A stretch of DNA of 64,000 nucleotides from an uncultured Muribaculaceae bacterium (GCA_910579105.1 CAJTRT010000003.1:25547-89546), one strand, 5' to 3'. Positions 52,304-60,080 are shown, counted from the first letter of the stretch. Program-made: numbers and translations. Notes: generated from the sequence alone by a model not told the origin.

Positions 52304-52496
52304 CCTGTAGGTTGACCCTTATCTGCCGTTTGAGCAAAGCAATCGTTACGGCATGCTATGAAAAATCGCCGCATTGGCCGTTTTAGCGCGATTTGGCCGC
52401 GTTCGCGCCCTCGGCGAGGGATTATCTCGCCGTGGTCTATAATCGCCGCGAGACAAGCCCTGAATCGCCCGCTTGGATTTTATCGAGGCGGGCGCG

Positions 52497-53006
52497 TCAA
52501 TTCTCGTCGGGCGCTCCGTAGCCTTTGGCCTCGTTCAGGTCGCGGAGTTTCAGATAGAGGTCGAACATAGTGCCGCGGCTCGTGATCCATGCCGTGATGA
52601 CGTTGACAAGCTCCGTTATGTCCGGGATATAGGCCATACGCCCGTCAGCGCCCCTGACCCCTCGCTCGTCCTTTCTGTGGCCGCGGGTTAGGAACGTGTT
52701 CTTTTCCTCATAGATGAGGTCGCGGGCTTCCTTGCTGGCCTCGCCTTTCGGCAGGTGTTTTCGCAGAAGGCGGTTAACCACGTTGTAATAGAGGTTGTAC
52801 TTCTCTTCGGGATTGTCAATCTGTTCGAGCATCAGGTCGGCGATCTCGTTTTTGAGTTCGATCTGGCCGTCTACGCCGAAATCGAGTGTTTCTTCCTTGA
52901 TCTCGTCCGCCTTCATCAGGATTGCGGCACGCTCCATTTCCTGCTCTCGCTGTTTCCGGGCGAGCTCCTGATCCTCTTGAATCCGCTTTTTGTTTTGGTT
53001 CTCCAT
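52497..53006 (-). CDS. Charged helical protein of unknown function
   Basis: 169 residues, no recognised family. The first 35 residues are very charged and likely coiled coil (KKRIQEDQELARKQREQEME). The C-terminal part has mixed helices ending KLRDLNEAKGYGAPDEN. It follows the HTH-ImmA gene by eight bases on the same strand, so the two probably act together. Confidence 0.65.
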   Translation of the reverse strand: MENQNKKRIQEDQELARKQREQEMERAAILMKADEIKEETLDFGVDGQIELKNEIADLMLEQIDNPEEKYNLYYNVVNRLLRKHLPKGEASKEARDLIYEEKNTFLTRGHRKDERGVRGADGRMAYIPDITELVNVITAWITSRGTMFDLYLKLRDLNEAKGYGAPDEN

Positions 53007-53014
53007 ATCGGTGT

Positions 53015-54211
53015 TCAGTTGTATATGAGTTCTTTAATCTTGGCGACGGACTCCATCAGGGTCTCCCGCTCGAACGGATGGGTGTTGATCAGTTCGAGAG
53101 CGGCATCCATCTGCGGAATGTGCTTGCCGTAGAACTGCCATTCGTTGGTTTTGTAGCAGTACATGGCGTAGATTATCGAGGGGTGGATGTACCAGTCCCT
53201 CGCCATCTTCTGTATGTGCAGGTCGGAGCGGATGTAACCGCTGGCGAATTTCAGCCTTGATTCGCTGAGGAGGAACTCCGTGGCGAAGTCATCGGCCTTC
53301 TCCTCGTTCATCAGGAACAGGTCGTCGCCGTTGTCGCTGATGTGGTATGTCTGCCTGCGGATGTCGTCTATGTCGTACAGTACATGGTGCAGCTCGTGCA
53401 GCAGGGTGAACCACAGGGTGGGGTAGCGTTTGTTGTGGTCGGATATGACGACGCACGGCTTGTCGTTGACCACCATCGTTGCTCCGCGCACCTGTACTTT
53501 TCCGAGACTGGGCTGGAATATTACCGTTACCCCGACGTTGTAGAGCGCTTTCAGGACTTTCAGAAGCCCGTTTTTAACGTCCCTTGTGTACGGCCTGATG
53601 CGCGGCATCAGGTCAAGCAGCCTTGCGCGGTCATAAGGGTTCGGGTTGGCGATTTCGGCGAACTGGGTGTAGGCCGACTGAACCCAGAACCTGCGCATCA
53701 GGTCACCAGACGAGCGCTTGGTGCGGCTGAAAGCCGGGGTGATCTCGTTGTCGGAGAACGAATATACGCTTTCCAGTCCAAAGAATCTCTTGACGCGCTC
53801 GGCCATGGATTGAGCCGAAGCCCCTCTCTCGAAAAACTTCTCCCTGGTCAGAGCGGCCACGTCGAAATTCTCGACGATGTAGCCGGCCTCGCGGGCTCGC
53901 TGTATCTCGGCTATCTGCTCGGTCGCCATATCCTTGACGTACGCCTTTGACACGTCGCTGACCGACAGTCCGAGGAAGTGCGCCAGCTTCAATATGTTCA
54001 CGAAGTTTACCTGCTTGGCCGTGCCGCTGAGTATCGGGTTCAGGGTTTTGGCGTCGATGCCGAGGATGGCCTGGATCTGGCGGTCTGACAGTCCCAGGGC
54101 GCTCTTTTTCGCCGCGTACAGCTCTTTCAGCGACCCGAGAGCCGCCAAATCCCCCGCCGGAGCTACGGGCGGGTCGATGATTTTGGCCAGTTCTAATTCA
54201 AATTCGGTCAT
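53015..54211 (-). CDS. HTH and ImmA/IrrE-family metallopeptidase
   Basis: 398 residues from the ATG at 54211, placing the start just inside the operator palindrome region. An XRE-like HTH at about residues 40-95 (LSDRQIQAILGIDAKTLNPI) is followed by an ImmA/IrrE zinc peptidase with LLHELHHVLYDIDDIRR and the downstream Glu in MNEEKADDFATEFLLSES. ImmA proteins cleave phage or ICE repressors; fused HTH forms can also act as toxin-antitoxin or stress regulators. Two palindromes just upstream suggest autoregulation. Confidence 0.85.
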   Translation of the reverse strand: MTEFELELAKIIDPPVAPAGDLAALGSLKELYAAKKSALGLSDRQIQAILGIDAKTLNPILSGTAKQVNFVNILKLAHFLGLSVSDVSKAYVKDMATEQIAEIQRAREAGYIVENFDVAALTREKFFERGASAQSMAERVKRFFGLESVYSFSDNEITPAFSRTKRSSGDLMRRFWVQSAYTQFAEIANPNPYDRARLLDLMPRIRPYTRDVKNGLLKVLKALYNVGVTVIFQPSLGKVQVRGATMVVNDKPCVVISDHNKRYPTLWFTLLHELHHVLYDIDDIRRQTYHISDNGDDLFLMNEEKADDFATEFLLSESRLKFASGYIRSDLHIQKMARDWYIHPSIIYAMYCYKTNEWQFYGKHIPQMDAALELINTHPFERETLMESVAKIKELIYN

Positions 54212-54214
54212 AAC

Positions 54215-54287
54215 TTGTGGAAAATTTTCCACAAATATATGATATATGATGGAAATAACCAAATTCTGTGAGGAAAATTTTCCACAA
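54215..54287. promoter_or_regulatory. Paired palindromic operators upstream of the HTH-ImmA gene
   Basis: A perfect 20-base palindrome, TTGTGGAAAATTTTCCACAA, lies at 54215-54234. A second copy with a perfect GGAAAATTTTCC core (54272-54283) and right arm to 54287 has one extra base in its left arm. The centres are 53 bases apart, close to five helical turns. A dimer of the HTH protein is the likely ligand. Confidence 0.7.
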
Positions 54288-54410
54288 TCTTATGCGCAGC
54301 CCGGAGTGAGGGTGGAATCAAGTCGCTTTGATCATCTGGCCAAAAAAGCACGCCTTAGACGCGATTTCTCGCAATCCAAAAGATAACGATGAGGTCATCA
54401 GCCTTTGTTG

Positions 54411-54419
54411 TAGTTTCGC
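54411..54419 (+). promoter_or_regulatory. -7 box directly before the 74-residue gene
   Basis: TAGTTTCGC ends three bases before the ATG at 54423, pointing to a leaderless transcript. Confidence 0.5.
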
Positions 54420-54422
54420 GGT

Positions 54423-54647
54423 ATGAAAAAGGTATTCAAATCCATCAGCAAATGTTTCCGCCGTTGGCGGTATCGTCGAATGTTTATGAAACTCGTCGAG
54501 TTTTATGCTCGTAAAACAGATACGGCTTACGATGCCATAAGCAATGCGAATTACGCATTCGAGCATATTATCGGATTGACTTGGGCTGAATGGGTTCTTT
54601 GGGAATATCACGGAGTCAGACCATCTTCCGATGAACGATCGGAGTAA
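54423..54647 (+). CDS. Small basic protein of unknown function
   Basis: 74 residues. A very basic start (KKVFKSISKCFRRWRYRRMF) followed by a helical, more neutral part (TAYDAISNANYAFEHIIGLT). Not recognised. A -7 box just upstream supports expression. Its 3' end overlaps the convergent 146-residue gene by 40 bases. AT-rich like the neighbouring phage accessory genes. Confidence 0.5.
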   Translation: MKKVFKSISKCFRRWRYRRMFMKLVEFYARKTDTAYDAISNANYAFEHIIGLTWAEWVLWEYHGVRPSSDERSE

Positions 54648-55048
54648 ATTCCCGCATACAGCTCTCGGAGTCGATCGCGATTATGCTCCTCGGCTCTTTC
54701 CTGGTCAGTTATGATTCTTTTTGTAGGGTAGATTACGGGGACGGAGAATGTCAACCGCGACACGTTTTCTGTGCTGGATTGATTGTCGCCACTCAGTTTC
54801 GCTGAGAATATCTGTATTCCGGCCTTTGCATTCCCACTGATTGTGTCGGTATTGCCAATGGTCAAAGCGACATCAAAGTCTATGCTTGAGATGAGCCGAT
54901 GTGCGCCGTCTGCGTCAATAGTCTTTGTGGAAATTGCGTAAGGCATAGCCGGGGAGACAACCGCACCGTTCTGCAATTCGCCTTGCAGCTCGCTAATAGC
55001 CCCTGTTATATCTGCTATCGCAGTCTTAATGAATACTTTCAGTTCCAT
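54608..55048 (-). CDS. Accessory protein in the repressor operon, unknown function
   Basis: 146 residues. It begins MELKVFIKTAIADITGAISE, an amphipathic helix start that I have seen in a widespread family of small proteins of unknown role, then a beta-rich middle (SSIDFDVALTIGNTDTIS) and a charged tail. Last gene of the minus-strand run headed by the XRE repressor, 46 bases after the two-helix membrane gene. Confidence 0.6.
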   Translation of the reverse strand: MELKVFIKTAIADITGAISELQGELQNGAVVSPAMPYAISTKTIDADGAHRLISSIDFDVALTIGNTDTISGNAKAGIQIFSAKLSGDNQSSTENVSRLTFSVPVIYPTKRIITDQERAEEHNRDRLRELYAGIYSDRSSEDGLTP

Positions 55049-55094
55049 TTTTGCTGATTTGGCTTGCCATCTGAGCCGACAAATGTGTCCTATG

Positions 55095-55331
55095 CTATTT
55101 TTTTTGATGTGATTCTGTCCTTATGACATTATTGTTGTTGTCTATCCAAATTTTCTTAGCGCCCGTGGTCTTTTTCATAATCGATGCTGTTTTGAATATT
55201 GAACGTATAAGCACATAGAGAAAGAACGTACCAATCCCGATGAGAAGGCTCAACACCTTATGCAAGTCAGTACAGGCATCAAGAATGCCCCCAACCAATC
55301 CAATTATGATTGCTGGAACGTAGTATTTCAC
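55095..55331 (-). CDS. Two-helix membrane protein in the repressor operon
   Basis: 78 residues. Helices at about 4-20 (YVPAIIIGLVGGILDAC) and 27-47 (VLSLLIGIGTFFLYVLIRSI), then a short basic cytoplasmic tail. No family recognised. The position in a lysogeny operon suggests a conversion role such as superinfection exclusion, which is inference. Confidence 0.55.
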   Translation of the reverse strand: MKYYVPAIIIGLVGGILDACTDLHKVLSLLIGIGTFFLYVLIRSIFKTASIMKKTTGAKKIWIDNNNNVIRTESHQKK

Positions 55332-55385
55332 TTGATTTCAGTAATTTAGTTTCAAAGCCTTCGTGTTAGTTCTGAATTCATAAAG

Positions 55386-55979
55386 CTATAATCTGTTGAT
55401 AGTCTTTATCAGCTCATCGAAACGGCTGATATTATTTCTATTTTTGATTTCGCCACAAGAAAGAATTAAATCAGTCTTAATCTTGTCGCTTAAATGAATG
55501 TCCGAAGAATTCGAAAGGCCAGTGATTAATGTGTTTACTAATGACTTGATTTCTTTATTGCAATCCGGAAATGCTGACAATGTTTTTAAAGCGGCAATGC
55601 CTTTTGTAAGCATTTGATATTTTAATACATCGTTCTCATTTGGTGCAAAATGAGCGGATGCGGTTTGACTCAGCATTGCGTATGTAATCGCCTGGTTATA
55701 ATCACTCTTATTGTGTATGTAATTTAACTGTTTTTCAAGTTCGTTGCGCAGATTGTCTATTCTTGATATTTCGTTTTTCCAATCAATAGCTTGATATATA
55801 TTCCAGCCAACTAAAAGCGTGAAAACACCACATATAATACCTACAAGTATTGCTTGATAATCAAACTCAGTATTATTACAATTGGGGAAAACTCTAAATG
55901 CTATGAATAAAGCCAGAAAAAATCCAACAATTGCAAGTATGTCTGCTATTAGTGCAAAAATATGTCCTAACCGTTTCAT
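55386..55979 (-). CDS. Membrane-anchored helical protein in the repressor operon
   Basis: 197 residues. Two N-terminal helices (IFALIADILAIVGFFLALFI and AILVGIICGVFTLLVGWNI) followed by a soluble all-helical part with a predicted coiled coil (RIDNLRNELEKQLNYIHNK). Not recognised. Its start overlaps the repressor stop by four bases, so it is translated from the same mRNA as the repressor and expressed in the lysogen. Confidence 0.65.
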   Translation of the reverse strand: MKRLGHIFALIADILAIVGFFLALFIAFRVFPNCNNTEFDYQAILVGIICGVFTLLVGWNIYQAIDWKNEISRIDNLRNELEKQLNYIHNKSDYNQAITYAMLSQTASAHFAPNENDVLKYQMLTKGIAALKTLSAFPDCNKEIKSLVNTLITGLSNSSDIHLSDKIKTDLILSCGEIKNRNNISRFDELIKTINRL

Positions 55980-56347
55980 TTCCTTTCCTCCATAAGTTTG
56001 ATGATTCGATCCTTGTCCTCAAGTTGGGATTTGAGTTGTGCTATTTGATCGCGAAGGTCGGCCTCCGTAGAACTAGCCCCATTGTATTCCGTTCCGTGGT
56101 GCTGTATATTCCCTTTCTCTACATAATCTCTGCCAGCAGACCTTTCTTCAACCTCTTCGTCAAAAAAGTAACAGATATTAACACCTACCGCATTAGCAAT
56201 TGCCTGCAACGTACTGACTTTTGGATCTAGGCCTTTAAGAACATTTTCCAACGTCCCTTTGCTTATTCCGGCAGAAGAGATGACATCTGCTTTGCGCATT
56301 TTACCGCTATTGAAAATTTGCTGTAATTTACTAATGTTTAGGGGCAT
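55976..56347 (-). CDS. XRE-family phage repressor with C-terminal coiled coil
   Basis: 123 residues from the ATG at 56347. HTH at about 5-65 (MRKADVISSAGISKGTLENV, TLQAIANAVGVNICYFF), a flexible linker, and a coiled coil at the end (DLRDQIAQLKSQLEDKDRII). No LexA-type protease domain, so induction would need another factor such as the ImmA-type protein at 53015-54211. Transcribed leftward from TATATTTGC at 56454-56446. Confidence 0.85.
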   Translation of the reverse strand: MPLNISKLQQIFNSGKMRKADVISSAGISKGTLENVLKGLDPKVSTLQAIANAVGVNICYFFDEEVEERSAGRDYVEKGNIQHHGTEYNGASSTEADLRDQIAQLKSQLEDKDRIIKLMEERK

Positions 56348-56414
56348 AAGTTTAATTAAGTCAACATTAACATTTATTAGGATAATAAAATGCACCAATG
56401 TGGCTATTTTATTA

Positions 56415-56454
56415 TACCTTTGCATCGTGATATTAAAACGATGTCGCAAATATA
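56415..56454. promoter_or_regulatory. Face-to-face promoter switch with inverted repeat
   Basis: The plus strand has TACCTTTGC (56415-56423) reading right, and the minus strand has TATATTTGC (56454 to 56446) reading left. Between them lies the inverted repeat CATCGT (56423-56428) and ACGATG (56438-56443). One bound dimer would cover both start regions. Confidence 0.7.
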
Positions 56455-56484
56455 CTCAAAACAGAGCAAAAACGCAAAACGAAT

Positions 56485-56724
56485 ATGACACTCAAAGAGA
56501 TTTACGCCAAGGTCAAGAAAGAGCCGAAGCCCGACACCCCGGCGGCGGCCTTCATAAAAGAACTCGCGCAGGTCACGAAGAGGAGCGAGCTGGCGGTGCG
56601 CCGCTGGCTCGGCGACGGGGACAGCACCTGCGTTCCCGACGCGCTTACCCGTGATGTGATCGCCCGGCATTTCAACACGACGGCGGAGGAGCTTTTCCCG
56701 TCTGCGGAGACAAAAACAGCCTGA
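56485..56724 (+). CDS. Cro-like early regulator
   Basis: 79 residues. Helical, with a possible HTH around LAQVTKRSELAVRRWLGDGD and a following ALTRDVIARHFNTTAEELFP, the layout of small phage regulators. First gene rightward of the switch, so the likely counterpart of the repressor; the exact family is not recognised. Confidence 0.65.
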   Translation: MTLKEIYAKVKKEPKPDTPAAAFIKELAQVTKRSELAVRRWLGDGDSTCVPDALTRDVIARHFNTTAEELFPSAETKTA

Positions 56725-56736
56725 TAACGACGAGAT

Positions 56737-57021
56737 ATGAATGAAGAACTGAGACAGGCCCTCGGCGAGATCAAGCGCGGCATGCTTGTGATGCTGAAGA
56801 ACGTGTGGAGCGTGTCAGACCTCGCTCTCGTGCTCGGCGTCAGCGAAAGCCGGGTGCGCCACATGGCGGCCGACAAGGTTATCCCGACCTACAAGCAAAA
56901 CGGCTCGCTGTATTTCAAGCGCGAGGAAATCGAGGCGTGGCAGACGGCGCACCGCACCTCCTCTCGTGGCGAGATCGCCTCGCAAGCGGCGACATTCTGC
57001 GCCGCCCGCAGACTGAAATAA
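56737..57021 (+). CDS. Excisionase-like helix-turn-helix protein
   Basis: 94 residues with an HTH_17/MerR-like domain: WSVSDLALVLGVSESRVRHM, then ADKVIPTYKQNGSLYFKREE. Such proteins bind att regions as excisionases or act as early regulators. It starts 12 bases after the Cro-like gene. Confidence 0.78.
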   Translation: MNEELRQALGEIKRGMLVMLKNVWSVSDLALVLGVSESRVRHMAADKVIPTYKQNGSLYFKREEIEAWQTAHRTSSRGEIASQAATFCAARRLK

Positions 57022-57170
57022 TTACGACGTTGACCCATGCCCACTCAAATGAAACCCATAGCGACATATGCGGACGGCGTAATCACATATCGCCGCAACA
57101 GCATAACAAAGCACTGCACAGGCATAATAGCCCGTGTGGCAATTAAAAGAGCCGGGGAGAATCCTCCGCC

Positions 57171-57431
57171 TTATCCCAATCGGTTCGCAAGCGCCGTCAA
57201 GCTCGCCCTGGTGTCGCTGACAGTCTTTTTTGCCAAGTTCACAAAGGTTGGACAGTGGTTCCCATCGCCCTCTGGAACGGCAAGGCACAGCCTCGGGAAG
57301 CCCGGTGTAAAAACGGACTGACCAGCCAAAGGATGAACAGATACAGTTGTGTGGAATCTCCCACAATCAGGGCAGCGAGTTTCACGCAGCGACTTTTGAG
57401 CCTTGCGACAAGCTCTTTCCAGAATATTCAT
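57171..57431 (-). CDS. Small protein with CPxC zinc-knuckle start
   Basis: 86 residues from the ATG at 57431, with a good -7 box TAACTTTGT on the minus strand (57466 to 57458). It has one CxxC pair (RETRCPDCGRFHTTVSV) and a hydrophobic, Pro-rich middle. It is opposite in direction to the surrounding early genes. A plus-strand frame at 57037-57321 overlaps it and looks less likely. Function unknown. Confidence 0.5.
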   Translation of the reverse strand: MNILERACRKAQKSLRETRCPDCGRFHTTVSVHPLAGQSVFTPGFPRLCLAVPEGDGNHCPTFVNLAKKTVSDTRASLTALANRLG

Positions 57432-57552
57432 ACTTCTTAATTTTTGTATTTCGCACCACAAAGTTAAGAAAATCCCCCGAAAAGCGCTGAGCGCCAATTC
57501 GATTTGGCCGGGGGAACCAATAATAAAACAGAACACTGACAAACCGTAAGCC

Positions 57553-57777
57553 ATGAGACAGTTCACGACAGAAAACACCACGCACGAGCAGGCCGTGGCC
57601 GCTCTCAATGCGGTGGCCAGGTGGATAAACGAATCCCACGCCTACCTCTCGGAGCGCACGCCGTATGCCAGCGGCTACAAGGACGGGGTGGGGCAGTCCA
57701 AGGGAATTGCCGAGACACTGATTCTGAGCGAGACGGAAATCCGGGTTGTCTCCGACGGGCAGCCCGACGAGGAATAA
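57553..57777 (+). CDS. Small phage protein, unknown function
   Basis: 74 residues with helix-forming EQAVAALNAVARWINESHAY and GYKDGVGQSKGIAETLI. No family recognised. GC-rich codon use matches the downstream recombination genes. Confidence 0.55.
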   Translation: MRQFTTENTTHEQAVAALNAVARWINESHAYLSERTPYASGYKDGVGQSKGIAETLILSETEIRVVSDGQPDEE

Positions 57778-57981
57778 ACCGGGCAGCCCGCGAGGGTCCC
57801 TGCCGCCGAGAGAGGCGCGAAACCGAGGAGAAACCGATAGCGTGAATCCTCCGTATGACAAGAGTGAGCGGATCGCCGACGCCATTGCAAGCAGCCGAGG
57901 CGGGTCCCAAGAGGGTGAGGCCTGAATAAGCCCGCCGGGGTAGCGCCCCGGCACCCTCCCAACCAACAAAAGCAAACAGAC
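57778..57981 (+). other. Gap with a possible 27-codon frame and a hairpin
   Basis: A GTG at 57842 opens a 27-codon frame ending at 57925 (NPPYDKSERIADAIASSRGG and more), plausible but unproven. A stem GCCGGGG/CCCCGGC at about 57932-57950 follows. No other gene is evident. Confidence 0.3.
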
Positions 57982-58197
57982 ATGGCACAACATTATCCGA
58001 CGGACCCGGAGCTCGCCCGCTGGCGGGAGATTCTCCCCGAAAAAGATTACTCGCTGGTCAGCGAGGCGTATTTCCGCTCCTTCTCCGAGCCTTCTGTGGA
58101 TCCGGCCAAAGCCGAGACCCCCGGGGGTGCCGAGGCCATACGGGGCATTAACCGCTACCGTTGGCATATGGAGGAAGCGATGTGCGGATGTGTCTGA
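57982..58197 (+). CDS. Small phage protein, unknown function
   Basis: 71 residues (start MAQHYPTDPELARWREILPE), helical and rich in aromatic and acidic residues, ending EEAMCGCV with two Cys. No family recognised. Position before the tRNA-like cluster. Confidence 0.55.
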   Translation: MAQHYPTDPELARWREILPEKDYSLVSEAYFRSFSEPSVDPAKAETPGGAEAIRGINRYRWHMEEAMCGCV

Positions 58198-58218
58198 CCT
58201 TTTAAAACCGACGATATT

Positions 58219-58449
58219 ATGACTATGACGAAATCAATACTGAGGGTGACGACGTTGCTGGCGCTTTCGTTTGTCTGCCTGTTCGGCATCTTCTCCGACG
58301 CGGACGGCAACCTCGCCTTCGCACTTTCAAAAGGCATCGGAGCCGCCGCGGGATACGCCGCGTTCAGGCTCTACTCCGCATGGCGCGCGAGCGACCCGTT
58401 GGTCGCCGCCTACGACCGCTGGGCGACGAAAGGAACCGAGGGACTGTGA
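58219..58449 (+). CDS. Small membrane protein
   Basis: 76 residues with one strong N-terminal helix (VTTLLALSFVCLFGIFSD) and a second weaker hydrophobic segment (FALSKGIGAAAGYAAFRLYS). Unknown function. It ends 21 bases before the first tRNA-like element. Confidence 0.55.
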   Translation: MTMTKSILRVTTLLALSFVCLFGIFSDADGNLAFALSKGIGAAAGYAAFRLYSAWRASDPLVAAYDRWATKGTEGL

Positions 58450-58469
58450 CCATGCCCCAGTGAAAGCCA

Positions 58470-58548
58470 GGGAGGGCTGGCAACCTCTGACGGACAGAGG
58501 CCGGCTTCCGAAAGCCGGTAGCCGCGGGTTCGATTCCCGCCCTTCCCG
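58470..58548 (+). tRNA. tRNA-like element 1, CCG in an eight-base anticodon loop
   Basis: Acceptor GGGAGGG pairs with CCTTCCC (58541-58547, one G-T pair). The T arm is perfect (GCGGG TTCGATT CCCGC, 58524-58540) with a five-base variable loop before it. The anticodon arm CCGGC-TTCCGAAA-GCCGG has a loop of eight instead of seven, with CCG after a normal T33. The D region is enlarged and forms its own hairpin (CCTCTG/CAGAGG). CCA is not encoded (GCA follows). It may be an atypical phage tRNA (Arg-like or +1 type) or a mimic. Confidence 0.5.
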
Positions 58549-58742
58549 CAATCAATAAAAACGACCCATAGCGGGTGGCCTGACCTCGCAAGGCACGCGT
58601 GCCTCAACCCCATACATAGCGAGACGGTAGCTAATCGGGAGATGAACGCCCCGACGCGACACACACGAACGGACGCTATGGGGCGTGGTAGCAAGTATGA
58701 CTTTTAATGCGGCGTTAGGTCGCCGCCCTACATATTGACACG

Positions 58743-58812
58743 ACGGCAGTAGCTAATTGGTAAAGCAGCCTCCCCGGGGGCATACATACAGGTTCGAGTC
58801 CTGTCTGCCGTC
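58743..58812 (+). tRNA. tRNA-like element 2, anticodon arm degenerate
   Basis: Acceptor ACGGCAG pairs fully with CTGCCGT (58805-58811), the D arm reads TAGCTAATTGGTAAAGC, and the T arm is perfect (ACAGG TTCGAGT CCTGT, 58788-58804). The middle (GCCTCCCCGGGGGCATACAT) cannot form a standard anticodon stem with a seven-base loop. No CCA. Either a decayed tRNA or a structural mimic. Confidence 0.45.
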
Positions 58813-58850
58813 CGAGTGTGTTTTCATGGTATTAGATAACTGAAGCATGT

Positions 58851-58886
58851 GTGGCCGTCGCCGCTGTGAAGCGCCGGCGGTTTTTT
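58851..58886 (+). terminator. Intrinsic terminator before tRNA-like element 3
   Basis: Stem of ten positions (about 58855-58864 with 58871-58880, one mismatch and one wobble) followed immediately by six Ts (58881-58886). Confidence 0.75.
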
Positions 58887-58887
58887 C

Positions 58888-58975
58888 GGAAGAATGGCGG
58901 AACAGGTAGACGCGCGCGGCGAAACAAACCGCGGCCGCAACAGGCGGCGTGAGGGTTCGACCCCCTCTTCTTCCT
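58888..58975 (+). tRNA. tRNA-like element 3, Leu/Ser-type with long variable arm
   Basis: Acceptor GGAAGAA pairs with TTCTTCC (58968-58974). D arm GCGGAACAGGTAGACGC is the classic leucine-type D arm, and the T arm is perfect (GAGGG TTCGACC CCCTC). There is a long variable arm. The anticodon loop GAAACAA lacks the normal T33 and its stem has a C-A mismatch; the predicted anticodon would be AAC. No CCA. A working decoder is doubtful. Confidence 0.5.
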
Positions 58976-59010
58976 CACGGCAGGTTTCCCGATCAGCCCA
59001 TGTTTGGTGG

Positions 59011-59038
59011 GGCCGCCCCGATATGCGGGGCGGCCTTT
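59011..59038 (+). terminator. Terminator after the tRNA-like cluster
   Basis: Nine-bp GC stem (59011-59019 with 59027-59035) then TTT, 53 bases before the recT ATG. Confidence 0.7.
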
Positions 59039-59090
59039 CCGGCATGGTTCACGGAATCTGCAAGTAACACAATCCTAAAAACCAACAGAC

Positions 59091-60080
59091 ATGGGCAGAA
59101 TCAACGTTACCGCGGAGCACATCGCTTCGCTGAAGCCGATGGAGGTCGTCAAGGACGACCTGGTGCGCCAGCGGTTCATCGACATCTACGGCACCCTTTG
59201 GGGCGAGGAACAGGCGGAGGCCGCATACGAGCGGGAGGCCATCCACTTCAACCGCATCCTGGCCGACAGCGACAAGCTCAAGGCATGCACCGTCACCTCC
59301 ATCTTCATTGCCTTCATCGACATCGCCGTGTGCGGCCTGTCGGTCGAGCCGGGCATACGCGCCCAGGCCTACCTCCAGCCCCGCGGCCATAAGACAGGCC
59401 GCAAGTACCAGAACGGCAAGGACGAGTACGAGTACCGATGCACCCTTACAATCTCGGGCTACGGCGAGCTTATCCAGCGGACCCGCGCCGGACAAATCCG
59501 TTATGCCGATAACCCGGTGGTCGTCTACGAGGGTGACGAGTTCTCGTTCACCGACCACGACGGGCGCAAGTCGGTGCGCTACACCCTTAATCTCGACCAC
59601 AATCCCCAACACCCGGTCGCGTGCTTCATGCGCATAACCCGAGCCGACGGCTCCCCCGACTACGGCGTGATGCTCGAGGAGGACTGGCTGCGCCTGGCCG
59701 GGTATTCCGCCAAGGCAAACCGCTACTGGGACGACCGGGCCAAGAAGTGGGTCGAGAATCCGAACGCGCTTTACCTATCCGGCGACGGCAACCGCATCGA
59801 CACCGGCTTCCTTGTCGCCAAATGCATCAAGCACGCCTTTAAGACATACCCGAAAGTGCGCGTCGGCCGCGGCACGACCTACGAGGCTGATGAGAAACCG
59901 GGGCGTGATGATGACTACTACGGTATCTCAGAGGCAGCCCCCGCAGGAGCTTCCGCCGATGATGCCGGCGAGGCCGAAAAGGAGCGCCCCGCCGAATCTT
60001 TCGCCCCGGCATCCGACACATCAGCCGGTGTCACGGTGGATCCCGCCGCGGAACCGGCCTCTGACGACGACGTTTTCTGA
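59091..60080 (+). CDS. recT: RecT-family single-strand annealing protein
   Basis: 329 residues. RecT pattern: FNRILADSDKLKACTVTSIF, AVCGLSVEPGIRAQAYLQPR, TLTISGYGELIQRTRAGQIR and GNRIDTGFLVAKCIKHAFKT. It anneals single strands during phage recombination and pairs with a 5'-3' exonuclease. The tail is acidic and ends EPASDDDVF, similar to the SSB docking tip. The nuclease partner is probably the gene at 61435-62097. Confidence 0.9.
   Translation: MGRINVTAEHIASLKPMEVVKDDLVRQRFIDIYGTLWGEEQAEAAYEREAIHFNRILADSDKLKACTVTSIFIAFIDIAVCGLSVEPGIRAQAYLQPRGHKTGRKYQNGKDEYEYRCTLTISGYGELIQRTRAGQIRYADNPVVVYEGDEFSFTDHDGRKSVRYTLNLDHNPQHPVACFMRITRADGSPDYGVMLEEDWLRLAGYSAKANRYWDDRAKKWVENPNALYLSGDGNRIDTGFLVAKCIKHAFKTYPKVRVGRGTTYEADEKPGRDDDYYGISEAAPAGASADDAGEAEKERPAESFAPASDTSAGVTVDPAAEPASDDDVF

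Noticed and set aside
54318..54611. 97-codon minus-strand frame
   Set aside because: Overlaps the 74-residue plus-strand gene that has a -7 box; no box or motif supports the minus frame.
57037..57321. 94-codon plus-strand frame
   Set aside because: Its second half is antisense to the minus-strand CPxC gene with a better promoter; only the first 45 codons could be real, so it was left out.
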